64,000 bases of DNA, from the NCBI GenBank assembly GCA_001247695.2, contig LGRX02030310.1, positions 222,417-286,416 of the forward strand, in the 5' to 3' direction. This document shows, piece by piece, positions 55,882 to 64,000 of the stretch (within the stretch, counting starts at the first letter, position 1; each line of letters begins with the position of its first letter). The notes beneath the pieces are model-generated. The model saw only the letters and a program-made list of their open reading frames with translations, did no database searches and was not told where the DNA came from. This DNA is from Cymbomonas tetramitiformis. Lineage: Eukaryota > Chlorophyta > Pyramimonadophyceae > Pyramimonadales > Pyramimonadaceae. Position numbers and translations under genes: made by a program.

Positions 55882-57120
55882 ATGAAAGGCACAAAGAAAA
55901 AGGAAGAGCACGCCAAATGGATGAAGATGTTGCGACATCCGGAAGAGCACACCGAACCACCGGATCCAAGGAGTGGGACAGAGATAGTCAAAGTGAACAA
56001 TATCGCGTATTACGTCGCGAAAGTAGGAACGGAGCATACCTGGGAGGAATACAAAAAGTTACAGCTTTTCTTCAAAAAGCAAGTACAAAACAAAAAGTTC
56101 GATGAGCACCTACCTATAGTCACAAGTCAGGCGTATCGATATGTGAAAAATGAATACAGCGAAGTCGAGTTCGCGAAGAAATATTGCCAGAAGATCTTCC
56201 AAAGTTTTGTTTGGATAAAAAACTTGAAGCGCGGGGAGAGCTGTCCACGTCTACCTTTGAATCTGGCGGATCGATTGCACCGCCAATCATTTACCATGGA
56301 TAAAGGCAAGATCACCGCCACCTGTAACAATCGCTGCAGCAAATTCGACAATTTCCCTGAAGGGGCTGTTGCGCCTTTGGTGTGTACTAGATACTATCAC
56401 AACCAGGTACGGCCGAGATCGGGAAGCGTGTCCAGCGCTACTCTTGACGATAATTGCGATGTAGGAAACAAATCACGTAAGAGATCCGCTTCGGTCAATC
56501 CCGACACGATTTATCCGCACTGCGTCAAGTTACAGAAAGCGCGTTTGATCTCGAAAGACACCGATTTTTTTTTCCCGCTGCAAGACATGCTACCCGTCAA
56601 GCACGACGAAGAGAACGGCAACGCCCGCTTCGAGTCACACTTCGACGAGCACGTCGCGTGCTGCGTGCACCAGCTGATGGACGCCATCAAAGGAGACAAA
56701 GATTGTGCGCCAGACGTATACTCCACCAAACCCGAATCGCTCTTCAGAACCGTAGCCAAGGCTGAATTGGTGCGTGATGTAACACCGTTTTTCAAAAGGA
56801 TATTTATCGATGACGCACCAGAAAACAAACAGCACGTCGCTTCGCAGCTCGGTAATCTTGCGCAGGTATGCTTATCAAACAGCCAGCAGCAAGCAAGCGA
56901 CGCGGCTCACGACGAGGCGACGGACGACTCGCCCTCAGGTCGAGATAAAGGAATCGTCGACAATTACCAAATCGCGTCATCAAATATCACGACCGCGTAC
57001 GAATCTGCAAAAGAAGAAATACGCATCCTCGCAAAACAGTACGCACGGTTGATCTTTGAGAAATGTATGTCGGATTTAAGCAGGGTAAATCAACCTCATG
57101 CCAAATTCGGCAAATTGTAA
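55882..57120 (+). CDS. Unknown Lys-rich protein
   Basis: 412 residues from the ATG at 55882; the open frame reaches an ATG at 55738 that directly abuts the TA-rich promoter and is less likely. The basic N terminus (KGTKKKEEHAKWMKM) is followed by YYVAKVGTEHTWEEYKKLQL, a Cys/His-containing middle, a Ser/Arg-rich linker (KSRKRSASV) and a helical C terminus. No family recognised. It converges on the next minus-strand gene. Confidence 0.65.
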   Translation: MKGTKKKEEHAKWMKMLRHPEEHTEPPDPRSGTEIVKVNNIAYYVAKVGTEHTWEEYKKLQLFFKKQVQNKKFDEHLPIVTSQAYRYVKNEYSEVEFAKKYCQKIFQSFVWIKNLKRGESCPRLPLNLADRLHRQSFTMDKGKITATCNNRCSKFDNFPEGAVAPLVCTRYYHNQVRPRSGSVSSATLDDNCDVGNKSRKRSASVNPDTIYPHCVKLQKARLISKDTDFFFPLQDMLPVKHDEENGNARFESHFDEHVACCVHQLMDAIKGDKDCAPDVYSTKPESLFRTVAKAELVRDVTPFFKRIFIDDAPENKQHVASQLGNLAQVCLSNSQQQASDAAHDEATDDSPSGRDKGIVDNYQIASSNITTAYESAKEEIRILAKQYARLIFEKCMSDLSRVNQPHAKFGKL

Positions 57121-57337
57121 TAAACTGATTTCGCAACGCGATACTGACATTCATGTAAGCAGTGGGCTATAGCGTCGCCAAAATTCCAACCCTGTGACGG
57201 GAGTACACTCTCTCGCTATCGATTCCTAAGACGCCTCAACTAATTTATAAAAACATATAATATAACGACGTGTTCTTGTGCAACCAAGATTCCGACCTTT
57301 GCTCTCTTCGCAACAAGGAGAGGTCTGATTGGGGATT

Positions 57338-58339
57338 TCATTTGCTCGCGTTTGCAATCATGCTTGCCAGCGAGGATCTATCCGCGGTGGGCAGGTTGCC
57401 CTGTATCGTCAGGGTCGTGTTCTTTGCGCTGGTGACCATTTGTTGCATAAAATCCATAAGATCCAGAGGACTTTCACTCTTTTTGGACAAGTGTGTGGAT
57501 CGCATGCATTGCGTAACCAACTCCGGGGAACACATGTTAAGGCAAATTCGTCGAAAGTTGCACGCGGTGCGCATTGAGTCGATGTGGCGTTCCAATCCGA
57601 CGCTTAGTTTTAGAATTTTCCCGCACAGTGAAACGGCGTCGCATATCAACGTATTTATTGCCGGGGTGTGCAGCGTCTTTTTCATGTTCTGCACACAGTG
57701 GATGGCCATGCCAAGCGCTATCTTTTCGCACACATCCTTACGCTTGCCCGGGTCGCATCCTCCGCTCATCAAAGTACACACTTCGTAACACATCTGTTGT
57801 AGACAAAGCTTGTTTTCGACCGGCTGATCCGCGGTTTGACATTCAAACTCCGCCTGCATGCAGCACATCTTGTAGATGCAATCGGTCAAGCCCTGCAGAG
57901 CAGCGAAGCTATTGGTCTCCTGATCGTTCATGAAGCAGAAAAGCATACGGTGATTGTTGGCCATACACTCGGGCGTGTTGCCAAGTTCGTCGATGTTCAT
58001 GACCTCGTTGAACTGGACGCTGCATATATGATAGCAACTCGTCACTTGCGAGAACGCCTTCTGAACTGCGACACACTCGGTCATCAGTTCCGAACTCGGG
58101 GGCAGCGATTCGCTCGGCTTTAACAATACGTGCATGCGCACGCAAAACTTCTTTACCGCTTCCTCGTACACGTCCAGCGCTTGGCAGTACAGAGTGGACG
58201 GCAGCAGTTTGGAATGCTCGTCGTCGACGATCTGCCACATCTGCTTGTAGCAGTTCTGCTTGGTCTTGGTCATCTTCGCACCGGGCGAAACCGCGGTCGG
58301 AAACTCCGCGATACAAGAGGATAGCTTTTTTTCGTTCAT
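57338..58339 (-). CDS. Unknown Cys-rich helical protein
   Basis: 333 residues from the ATG at 58339; the longer open frame begins at a GTG over the TATA box. It has about 30 Cys spread along an all-helical-looking protein (CIYKMCCMQAEFEC, LCLQQMCYEVCTLMSGGC), without a signal peptide or membrane segment. It could be disulfide-rich or metal-binding. A TATAAATA box lies about 60 bases upstream. No family recognised. Confidence 0.7.
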   Translation of the reverse strand: MNEKKLSSCIAEFPTAVSPGAKMTKTKQNCYKQMWQIVDDEHSKLLPSTLYCQALDVYEEAVKKFCVRMHVLLKPSESLPPSSELMTECVAVQKAFSQVTSCYHICSVQFNEVMNIDELGNTPECMANNHRMLFCFMNDQETNSFAALQGLTDCIYKMCCMQAEFECQTADQPVENKLCLQQMCYEVCTLMSGGCDPGKRKDVCEKIALGMAIHCVQNMKKTLHTPAINTLICDAVSLCGKILKLSVGLERHIDSMRTACNFRRICLNMCSPELVTQCMRSTHLSKKSESPLDLMDFMQQMVTSAKNTTLTIQGNLPTADRSSLASMIANASK

Positions 58340-58396
58340 GTTGGACACACTGTGAATGTACAGGTTTAGACTGTATACAGGTGTCACGGGCACGGG

Positions 58397-58404
58397 TATT
58401 TATA
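58397..58404 (-). promoter_or_regulatory. TATA box for Cys-rich helical gene
   Basis: GGGTATTTATACTGA on the plus strand (TATAAATA on the minus) is nearly identical in context to the scaffold-gene box at 51412, suggesting the same expression class. Confidence 0.65.
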
Positions 58405-58499
58405 CTGAGCTGCTGTCTATTATCCACAATAGAATTCCCATGTGTACGTGCACCTAACGCAACCCCTGATGGCGTTACAGGTGAAAGTGACATAGGTTT

Positions 58500-58709
58500 A
58501 TGCCTAGTAACGGGAATACGGTTTTGGGAAGATTTCTCCTACTTCACGTTACACCGATGTGTACGCTCTGCAGCGAACCTTTACAAGCGGCAAGCGCAAT
58601 CACACACGTGCCGATCATTGAAAATTCGGCAAAACTGGCTCTCACAGCGTACGATGACCTAAACAACGCGCCGCGTTTGAAATATCGTACCCGTAAAAGT
58701 TCGATGTAG
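58500..58709 (+). CDS. Possible small protein with CxxC
   Basis: 69 codons from an ATG. The composition is protein-like (MCTLCSEPL, then SAKLALTAYDDLNN) and the tail is basic. No family or clear promoter was seen, so it may be chance. The surrounding gap 58340-58841 has nothing else except promoters. Confidence 0.3.
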   Translation: MPSNGNTVLGRFLLLHVTPMCTLCSEPLQAASAITHVPIIENSAKLALTAYDDLNNAPRLKYRTRKSSM

Positions 58710-58800
58710 TGCTCCGAGCATCGTTCATCGCTGCTTTCGGAAAACCCGAAGCACACAAAAAAACTCATTCAATGTTGGAGGAGACACTGGTATTCGCGCG

Positions 58801-58808
58801 TATAAATA
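58801..58808 (+). promoter_or_regulatory. TATA box for 58842 gene
   Basis: TATAAATA 41 bases before the ATG, a shorter leader than most. Confidence 0.6.
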
Positions 58809-58841
58809 TGTGCCAACCGATTGAAAATCACGTTTACAAAA

Positions 58842-59510
58842 ATGAACCCTAATGATTCGGCTCCCGTACCGTACGTGGACGACGCCCTGTCTTTCGTGAC
58901 GTCCATGACGTACACCTGTGACATATTTAAAAACATGTCCAACAGCGATATGTGTATAAACGATGAGAACTGGTGGAGGTTTCATTTCAAGTGCATGCAC
59001 CCAAGAACATTCTCCAACGTGTGTAATACAATTTCGAATCGCACACAATCCATATCGTGTCGTTACACTCTTAAAAAATATCTGCGATGGTACGCAAGCA
59101 GTGTGTTGTCACTGGATGGCACGTTCAACAACAAAGGCCTATGCAAGTTTTTTTGCGCCGCGTACTCTCACGATCTGTTATGCGACAACTCAGAGGTCTT
59201 CGACGCGAGTGTCCGTTTAGCGTTGCGAGCCGGTCTTCCCTTGATGCTGGCGAACGCCTGCACGAGCGCCGCGCTACATTACGGCAAGCCAGAGAGTCTG
59301 TTTTGGTTGTTCTTAGAAATCGGCGAAAGGTTCGAACCCTTATCGCTTGCGGCCTACACCGACTACATTAGATCGATACACAGGATGCGCCAATTGTGTT
59401 TGACGACCATGTCAAAAGACGAGTCCTTTCCGCAAACAGCAATCACGGACAACGAAAACACGGTACGCTTCTTAAATATGCTATACCCCTCGCGGCTGCG
59501 TGTAACTTGA
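58842..59510 (+). CDS. Unknown helical protein, weak F-box/ankyrin flavour
   Basis: 222 residues from the ATG at 58842. It contains ENWWRFHFKCMHPRTF, reminiscent of the segment after the F-box in viral F-box proteins. Later helical pairs (VRLALRAGLPLMLANACTSA, then LHYGKPESLFWLFLEIGERF) recall degenerate ankyrin or TPR units. The similarity is too weak to assign. It converges on the next gene. Confidence 0.6.
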   Translation: MNPNDSAPVPYVDDALSFVTSMTYTCDIFKNMSNSDMCINDENWWRFHFKCMHPRTFSNVCNTISNRTQSISCRYTLKKYLRWYASSVLSLDGTFNNKGLCKFFCAAYSHDLLCDNSEVFDASVRLALRAGLPLMLANACTSAALHYGKPESLFWLFLEIGERFEPLSLAAYTDYIRSIHRMRQLCLTTMSKDESFPQTAITDNENTVRFLNMLYPSRLRVT

Positions 59511-59671
59511 AGGTCGCGCTTACACATATTCACTTTCGCAGGATGACATCGTCTTACTTTGATTGGTACATCCAAGCGACACGGAGATATTCACAGAGGC
59601 TTTTATTTTCCCGTCGACAGTACTTTTACAACTAAAGTACACATGTCTATCAAAACAAAACAGTAAACCCA

Positions 59672-60493
59672 TCACAGAGCTTCCTTCAATCTTGATTTGC
59701 AATCTTCGCGGCACCCCGCCTGTACATCTTGCGCGTGTTTGCGTTTTCCGGTGGTCGTATTCATCGAGGTCACGTCTTTGATATTGAGCGTAAACCAGCA
59801 TTCTCTCATGTGCACACAAATTGACGACGAAAATGTTATTTTCATGCTCGATCTCATCGAGTCAAGTATCGAAAACACGTCACATATGTCTACGACGCGA
59901 ATGTCTTTCACGAGCAGATTGCACACGTTTCGGTCGTGGACGCACACAGAGGCTTGGAATTTCATGTCACCAGAGGATGCTCCGTACAAAGCTTCCCACT
60001 CTGTCGCATCGACGTCAATCCAATTCGTGCGACAGCGCCATCTGTCTGACGTTTGGCGTCTTATCATAGACTCCGTCTCGTATCGTTTCTTCCAAATCGA
60101 GACAAATGTGCGCACCGCCTTACCGAGTAAGTTGTTATTTCCTTCGCGAATGATGTGAAGATCACTATTCGGCTGAGCGTCGGCCAGCGTATGCGGGAAA
60201 CATCTGAATTTCGGTTCCGTATGGCGCCGCACGTATATTTTCCGCACGGGACTGGCACACAAAATGACCTCCCCTTCATCCTTCATAACGTTGTATAAAG
60301 TCTGTAGCGCGGCGGTGTCAATCATGCCGAAGTCACCGCTACCCACGAGCACAGTGGCGTTTTGCTTGTTTATAACTTCCCAAGACGTCTTGTACGAATA
60401 TCCGTTCTCGTCTTTTGCGGCATCCAATGCCTTAATAACGAAATCGGTGGTTTTTGACATCGATAGGTCAGCAGTTCTGAATACATAAAGCAT
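59672..60493 (-). CDS. Unknown protein
   Basis: 273 residues from a clean ATG; Met12 (60460) is an alternative. Early sequence NATVLVGSGDFGMIDTAALQ, then GEVILCASPVRKIYVRR, could be an alpha/beta domain. The C terminus is basic (GKRKHAQ, REDCKSRLKEAL). I did not recognise a family. Confidence 0.65.
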   Translation of the reverse strand: MLYVFRTADLSMSKTTDFVIKALDAAKDENGYSYKTSWEVINKQNATVLVGSGDFGMIDTAALQTLYNVMKDEGEVILCASPVRKIYVRRHTEPKFRCFPHTLADAQPNSDLHIIREGNNNLLGKAVRTFVSIWKKRYETESMIRRQTSDRWRCRTNWIDVDATEWEALYGASSGDMKFQASVCVHDRNVCNLLVKDIRVVDICDVFSILDSMRSSMKITFSSSICVHMRECWFTLNIKDVTSMNTTTGKRKHAQDVQAGCREDCKSRLKEAL

Positions 60494-60536
60494 TCAGGTC
60501 AACCTGATCGAATGTACAATGAAAGGGGTGCATGCG

Positions 60537-60544
60537 TATTTATA
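60537..60544 (-). promoter_or_regulatory. TATA box for 59672-60493 gene
   Basis: TATAAATA within a TATATATATA run, 44 bases before the ATG at 60493. Confidence 0.6.
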
Positions 60545-60578
60545 TATATATAGATTTACAGATCTGTGCATATAAACG

Positions 60579-60752
60579 GTCACTTAAGAGTTGTTTTTCG
60601 GTGGGTGTGAGACTTTTGTGGAAGTGATATCCACACTCTTTATATCAATTATAATACCACTGCCATGTGTTAAGAATGTGACCTGCAAATTATCACTGCC
60701 AAAATAGACCTACAAACTCCGATTCCTTACGAAAACTGACATTTAAGTGACC
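60579..60752 (-). repeat. MITE-like dispersed repeat, copy F, with extended inverted ends
   Basis: Complete reverse copy in a divergent promoter region. Beyond the usual ends, GGTCACTTAA (60579-60588) is mirrored exactly by TTAAGTGACC (60743-60752). Interior blocks match the others (GGAAGTGATATCCACACTCT, AAAATAGACCTACAAACTCC). Confidence 0.9.
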
Positions 60753-60871
60753 CGCTTGCTCGTTTTATTCTTGTCACCTGCGTAAACGAATGTCGATCGA
60801 ACTTATCAGAGGTGTACGTCGTGTCTCACTTGCGGGACCTCGCATCTAAGGACGTGTCTTTCTGCCTCGTG

Positions 60872-61672
60872 ATGTCGACGCTCCACGTGGTGCTCGATTT
60901 GGAGACCACAGGACTAGACGTAAAGACAAACGAGATCATATCGATGTCAATGCGTGTCCTGCACAGCGACTGTCGGTTTGACGAATTTGTACGTCCGCGA
61001 AAATTACCGATTCCGTATGCCGTTACGAGGTTGACAGGAATTGGATCCGATTTTTTGTCCACCAAGGACTCGTGGGAAGTGGTTGGCAACAGAATGTGCG
61101 ACTGGATGGAACGAGACGTTCTCCAGGGCAGCATCAAGCCCTCAACAATTACACTTGTGGGTCATAACATTCGACGCTTTGACGTACCAATCTTGTTGAG
61201 GCATTTGGCTTTACTCGCACGAAAAGCGCCCATCTCTTTTAATCAGATTCGCGTTGTGGACACCCTGATCGTCTTTAAACGCATTTACCCCAAACTGAAG
61301 TGTTACAAACAGTCTTTCATGTATCAGCATTTGTTCGGAGAGAAGCCGCCGTTGGCGCATTCGGCATCTGGCGACGTCGATGCTCTATGCAAAATTCTCG
61401 GCCACGTTTCAATTCCCAAGAAGGGCGAGCTGCAAAAGTACTCGTACGACATTCTTGAGTTTCACCATACGCAGGTTGTAAATATAGCACCTGTATTTTT
61501 CTTGACGAACAAATCCACTCTACCGGATTTCTTCACGCACCGATACAATACGCAGGTGGACCAGACTCACCAGATACTGCATTGTCATTGCGCGAAGTGT
61601 GGCAAAATCTATTGCGACTTCTTCGCGCACTCATGCCAGGCGCCCCCTATCACGCAAGGTAGCCATCGTTGA
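60872..61672 (+). CDS. DEDDh 3'-5' exonuclease (DnaQ-like)
   Basis: Predicted exonuclease acting on DNA or RNA ends. The 266-residue product from the ATG at 60872 has Exo I LDLETTGLD (Asp9, Glu11), Exo II VGHNIRRFDVPIL (Asp104) and Exo III HSASGDVDAL (His163, Asp168), which is the DEDDh set. A C-terminal extension ends in a Cys/His cluster (CHCAKCGKIYC, then HSC; about 238-255) that could bind zinc and is not part of the core domain. It is not fused to a polymerase here. A proofreading, repair or RNA-processing role cannot be separated from sequence. Confidence 0.9.
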   Translation: MSTLHVVLDLETTGLDVKTNEIISMSMRVLHSDCRFDEFVRPRKLPIPYAVTRLTGIGSDFLSTKDSWEVVGNRMCDWMERDVLQGSIKPSTITLVGHNIRRFDVPILLRHLALLARKAPISFNQIRVVDTLIVFKRIYPKLKCYKQSFMYQHLFGEKPPLAHSASGDVDALCKILGHVSIPKKGELQKYSYDILEFHHTQVVNIAPVFFLTNKSTLPDFFTHRYNTQVDQTHQILHCHCAKCGKIYCDFFAHSCQAPPITQGSHR

Positions 61673-61776
61673 GCGACACGTACAAGAGACGCACAAAATA
61701 AATATTGCGGTCTCAGTTCCGTCGACAGTTCACCAGAATATTGTTATGCAGGATTTCACGCTTTTGCGAATGGGTA

Positions 61777-61836
61777 ACTTTTCTCGCGCGCGCGCGAAGA
61801 TGGGGGGGTGGGGTGTTGCGCTCGCGCGAAAAATTT
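61777..61836. repeat. GC-rich hairpin repeat, copy 5
   Basis: TTTCTCGCGCGCGCGCGAAG and GCGCTCGCGCGAAAAA flank a G-rich loop (GGGGGGGTGGGG). The stem is less perfect than in copies 1 and 3. It lies about 105 bases after the exonuclease stop. Confidence 0.8.
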
Positions 61837-61925
61837 TGCAAGCAGAGTATACTGTGTCCAGGTTACATTTGCAACAGGAAACTTTTCGAGCGTCGTCCGA
61901 TGTTTTATAAAGGGTTACCAAGAAC

Positions 61926-62030
61926 ATGAGTTCAGCAAATGCTTCGCGGGAGTTGATAGACGACGTTCATGATTCTGAAGTATTAAACCTTGGCATACAT
62001 CTGAAATGCCTCCGCTTGCTTTTGTCTTGA
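61926..62030 (+). CDS. Possible micro-ORF
   Basis: 34 codons from an ATG, with TTTATAAAG about 20 bases upstream. The composition is plausible (SRELIDDVHDSEVLNLGI), but length and close TATA make it doubtful. Confidence 0.2.
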   Translation: MSSANASRELIDDVHDSEVLNLGIHLKCLRLLLS

Positions 62031-62298
62031 TGTGCGAGTTCTTCACACGTCACAGGGTACCGCTTTGAATATGGATGCGTTCGATCGTATGCAACGCAAG
62101 CGTGAGACTGTATATATATGTACGCGTGCGTGTGTGCGTTCGACGCGCAGCCATCCTCGTTCACGTGACCGCATGTAAACATCATTCGACACCGAACTCA
62201 AAACGTTAGGCATACATTACCTGTTTTGCCGCGAAAGAAGTCGATTGACGTTGTATCTTGCACACTATAGCTACAGATCGAAGCAATTTCGACTAAAA
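62031..62298. other. Intergenic, promoter-like
   Basis: It contains a TATATATATG run at 62111-62120. No gene was seen. Confidence 0.4.
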
Positions 62299-63270
62299 AT
62301 GAATATTGCAATTCAAAAAATGACCAAATCCAGGTCTCACAGCTTCGTGCAGTCAAGTGATTTGGAAGAAAGCTTATCGAGCGCGTCCAAGTCGAGAGAT
62401 AAAACTGCTACAAAGATCGAGGAGTCCTCCGATCACTCGTACATCACACACGAGCGGTTTCAAGAAAAGAGTGTGAACACGAAGTCAAAAACAAAATCAA
62501 GACGGAAAAGGTCAACGAATAGTGTACTCTCTGACGATGCCAACTCGGATGCCCCGATACACTCATCTAACGATTGTTTGAACGGGGACACAACGATGCG
62601 GGCACCAGGAGACGTTCCTCCATGTCCACCGTCTGCGTGCAAAAATACGGAAGCCTTTGAAAAAGAAAAATGTATAGCCTGTATGTACTCGCAAAAGTAC
62701 GACAAACAAAATCGTGACGAGTTCGTATCCACCGCAAACATTGACGAAGAGGAACAGCGTGCGGTTTACGAAGAAATGCTGAACCTGATTGATACCCATT
62801 ATAATAATGGCACGTCGAATAAACAACTGGTTGAAATGGTATACACTTTCTACAACACGCAAATCAGAGCTAATTGGGACTATGGAAGATGGTCCAAAAA
62901 GTCCATATGGAACCATATAATGCATCATTCAAATAATGAACGTATTCAAGCAAACGAAATGAGATCCAATCTGGTTTTTCAAATCGAAGCTTTACGCGAG
63001 TGTGCTTGGAAGCGGAAGGAAATACCCATAGAAGATGCGCTTTTGGTGCCCAGACAAGATTTTGACGGACTAGATTCCGCGGAAGATTCTATTTTGCAAA
63101 CGAAAAAAAATAAAAAAAATCGTGACTGTATACAAGTGCAAACGAAAACTGTTTTAGAGCCGGATCATCGAGCCATTCGGCTTATGTCAGAACTCATGAA
63201 GACCCACAACTTGTTACAAGAAAGTCAGTATAAAAGACAATCTCAGAACCACGCATCCGCTTTGCAATGA
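62299..63270 (+). CDS. Unknown Ser/Lys-rich protein with CxxC pairs
   Basis: 323 residues from the ATG at 62299 (the open frame starts at a TTG). The N-terminal third is Ser/Lys-rich and probably disordered (SRSHSFVQSSDLEESLSSAS). Then come Cys pairs (CPPSACKN, CIACMY) and a helical domain (ANWDYGRWSKKSIWNHIMHH). Near the end is a Lys/Asn run (KKNKKNR). No family recognised. Its composition is AT-richer than that of most genes here. Confidence 0.65.
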   Translation: MNIAIQKMTKSRSHSFVQSSDLEESLSSASKSRDKTATKIEESSDHSYITHERFQEKSVNTKSKTKSRRKRSTNSVLSDDANSDAPIHSSNDCLNGDTTMRAPGDVPPCPPSACKNTEAFEKEKCIACMYSQKYDKQNRDEFVSTANIDEEEQRAVYEEMLNLIDTHYNNGTSNKQLVEMVYTFYNTQIRANWDYGRWSKKSIWNHIMHHSNNERIQANEMRSNLVFQIEALRECAWKRKEIPIEDALLVPRQDFDGLDSAEDSILQTKKNKKNRDCIQVQTKTVLEPDHRAIRLMSELMKTHNLLQESQYKRQSQNHASALQ

Positions 63271-63478
63271 TGCGTCGCGTGTACGCAAAAATGTCATATT
63301 CTTTTAAATGTTGTATACGATTGTGTATATTTCAATCATTTGCAAACCGAATAGACGCGTGCATTCACAGAGGCACCGCGGGGCTTTCAACATACGTAAT
63401 TTACCTCTAGCCGAGTATATATGTTTATCAAACTAATTTCCTGAAGGTGGACGATGCTCACAAAAATAGTAGTGTAAA

Positions 63479-64000
63479 ATGGATTCTACAGAGAATGTCG
63501 GACTTTTGCGTAATCAGAAGGATATCATGAGTGTTGTGGAAAAGTTCTATAAAAAGTATCGCAAGAGTGCTGCACCGACAGAAGATGACATCACGGCAGA
63601 TTTCGAAAAAATAAAACAATACAACACAGCTTTTGAGGATAAGTTAAGAAAACTAAAAATGAATAGGAATAGTAAGAAAGAAAGCGAAAATATCAACAAA
63701 ATGTCGAACCAGTATACGATCCTAGTCGAACGAGTACGAAAAAGGATGTCCTCTCGAAAAGAACGTATAAAGGCCGAAGCGGCCAGGCAAACAGCCGCCA
63801 AGAAAGAGCCCGCCAGGAAAGAGGCCGAGGCCGCAGAAGAAAAAGAGGCAGAGGCCGCCAGGAAGAAGGCCGAGGCCGCAGAAAAGGAAGAGACCGCCAG
63901 GAAAGAGGCAGAGGCCGCCAGGAAGAAGGCCGAGGCCGCAGAAAAGGAAGAGACCGCCAGGAAAGAGGCAGAGGCCGCCAGGAAGAAGGCCGAGGCCGCA
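63479..64000 (+). CDS. Coiled-coil Ala/Glu/Lys-repeat protein, open at window end
   Basis: 174 codons from the ATG at 63479 with an in-frame TAG three codons upstream; it has no stop before the window ends. The N-terminal 75 residues are Lys-rich helix (VVEKFYKKYRKSAAPTEDD, then YNTAFEDKLRKLKMNRNSKK). From about residue 98 it becomes repeats of KEAEAARKKAEAAEKEETAR, a long charged single helix like TolA or caldesmon. The repeat is 60 bases at the end. The role is unknown; a structural rod or nucleic-acid/protein linker is possible. Confidence 0.8.
   Translation, partial: MDSTENVGLLRNQKDIMSVVEKFYKKYRKSAAPTEDDITADFEKIKQYNTAFEDKLRKLKMNRNSKKESENINKMSNQYTILVERVRKRMSSRKERIKAEAARQTAAKKEPARKEAEAAEEKEAEAARKKAEAAEKEETARKEAEAARKKAEAAEKEETARKEAEAARKKAEAA
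63881..64000 (+). repeat. 60-base tandem repeat, at least two exact units
   Basis: The unit beginning GAAAAGGAAGAGACCGCCAG is repeated exactly at 63881-63940 and 63941-64000, with partial related units from about 63780. It continues beyond the window. Confidence 0.95.

Noticed and set aside
1..64000. tRNA or rRNA genes
   Set aside because: No cloverleaf or rRNA-like stretch was recognised by eye; a tRNAscan run would be decisive.

Overview
This window looks like part of the genome of a large double-stranded DNA virus of a single-celled eukaryote, or such a genome integrated in its host. Genes are intron-poor, densely packed and mixed on both strands. They use TATA-type promoters (TATAAATA or TATATATA runs) and eukaryote-style ATG starts with no bacterial ribosome binding sites. 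The strongest clue to the lineage is a compact protease at 51366-51914 that resembles the capsid maturation proteases of herpesviruses and HK97-type phages. A coiled-coil gene follows it, with its promoter inside the protease gene, which recalls the herpesvirus protease/scaffold pair. Together with cellular-type enzymes (DNA cytosine methyltransferase, methionine aminopeptidase, ERCC4-type nuclease, DEDDh exonuclease, F-box proteins), this suggests a herpesvirus-related protist virus such as a mirusvirus. That placement is inference: no major capsid protein, terminase, portal or polymerase is present in the window.

Layout: 0.7-5.6 kb carries four same-strand genes (methyltransferase, methionine aminopeptidase, ERCC4-type nuclease, F-box/ankyrin-like). 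6.0-6.4 kb has a small Cys-rich PLAC8-like gene. 6.6-35.3 kb is taken up by two adjacent minus-strand genes for giant Cys-rich, proline-rich, membrane-anchored proteins of about 3,700 and 5,800 residues, probably surface proteins. 35.7-37.9 kb holds a paralogous pair related to each other and weakly to ADP-ribosyltransferases. 38-50 kb mixes small unknown genes, an F-box/LRR gene, a type II membrane protein, an ESCRT-III (Snf7/CHMP4-like) gene and two larger, more AT-rich unknown genes. 50.3-55.6 kb is a minus-strand block with the candidate scaffold, the maturation protease, two small membrane proteins and a gene broken by two apparent frameshifts. 55.9-64 kb holds unknown genes, an exonuclease, and an open-ended gene with 60-base tandem repeats.

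Two families of dispersed repeats lie between genes. One is a roughly 150-170 base MITE-like element with imperfect terminal inverted repeats (seven copies). The other is a GC-rich hairpin with CGCGCGCG stems and a poly-C/poly-G loop (five copies, two of them flanking the methyltransferase).

Functional picture (inference): host-derived modifiers (methyltransferase, F-box adaptors, ESCRT-III, ART-like pair) would act on the host cell and on budding, the giant membrane proteins would form the virion surface, and the protease/scaffold pair would drive capsid assembly. Many computed open frames begin at TTG or GTG. I moved those starts to the first ATG that fits the promoter.
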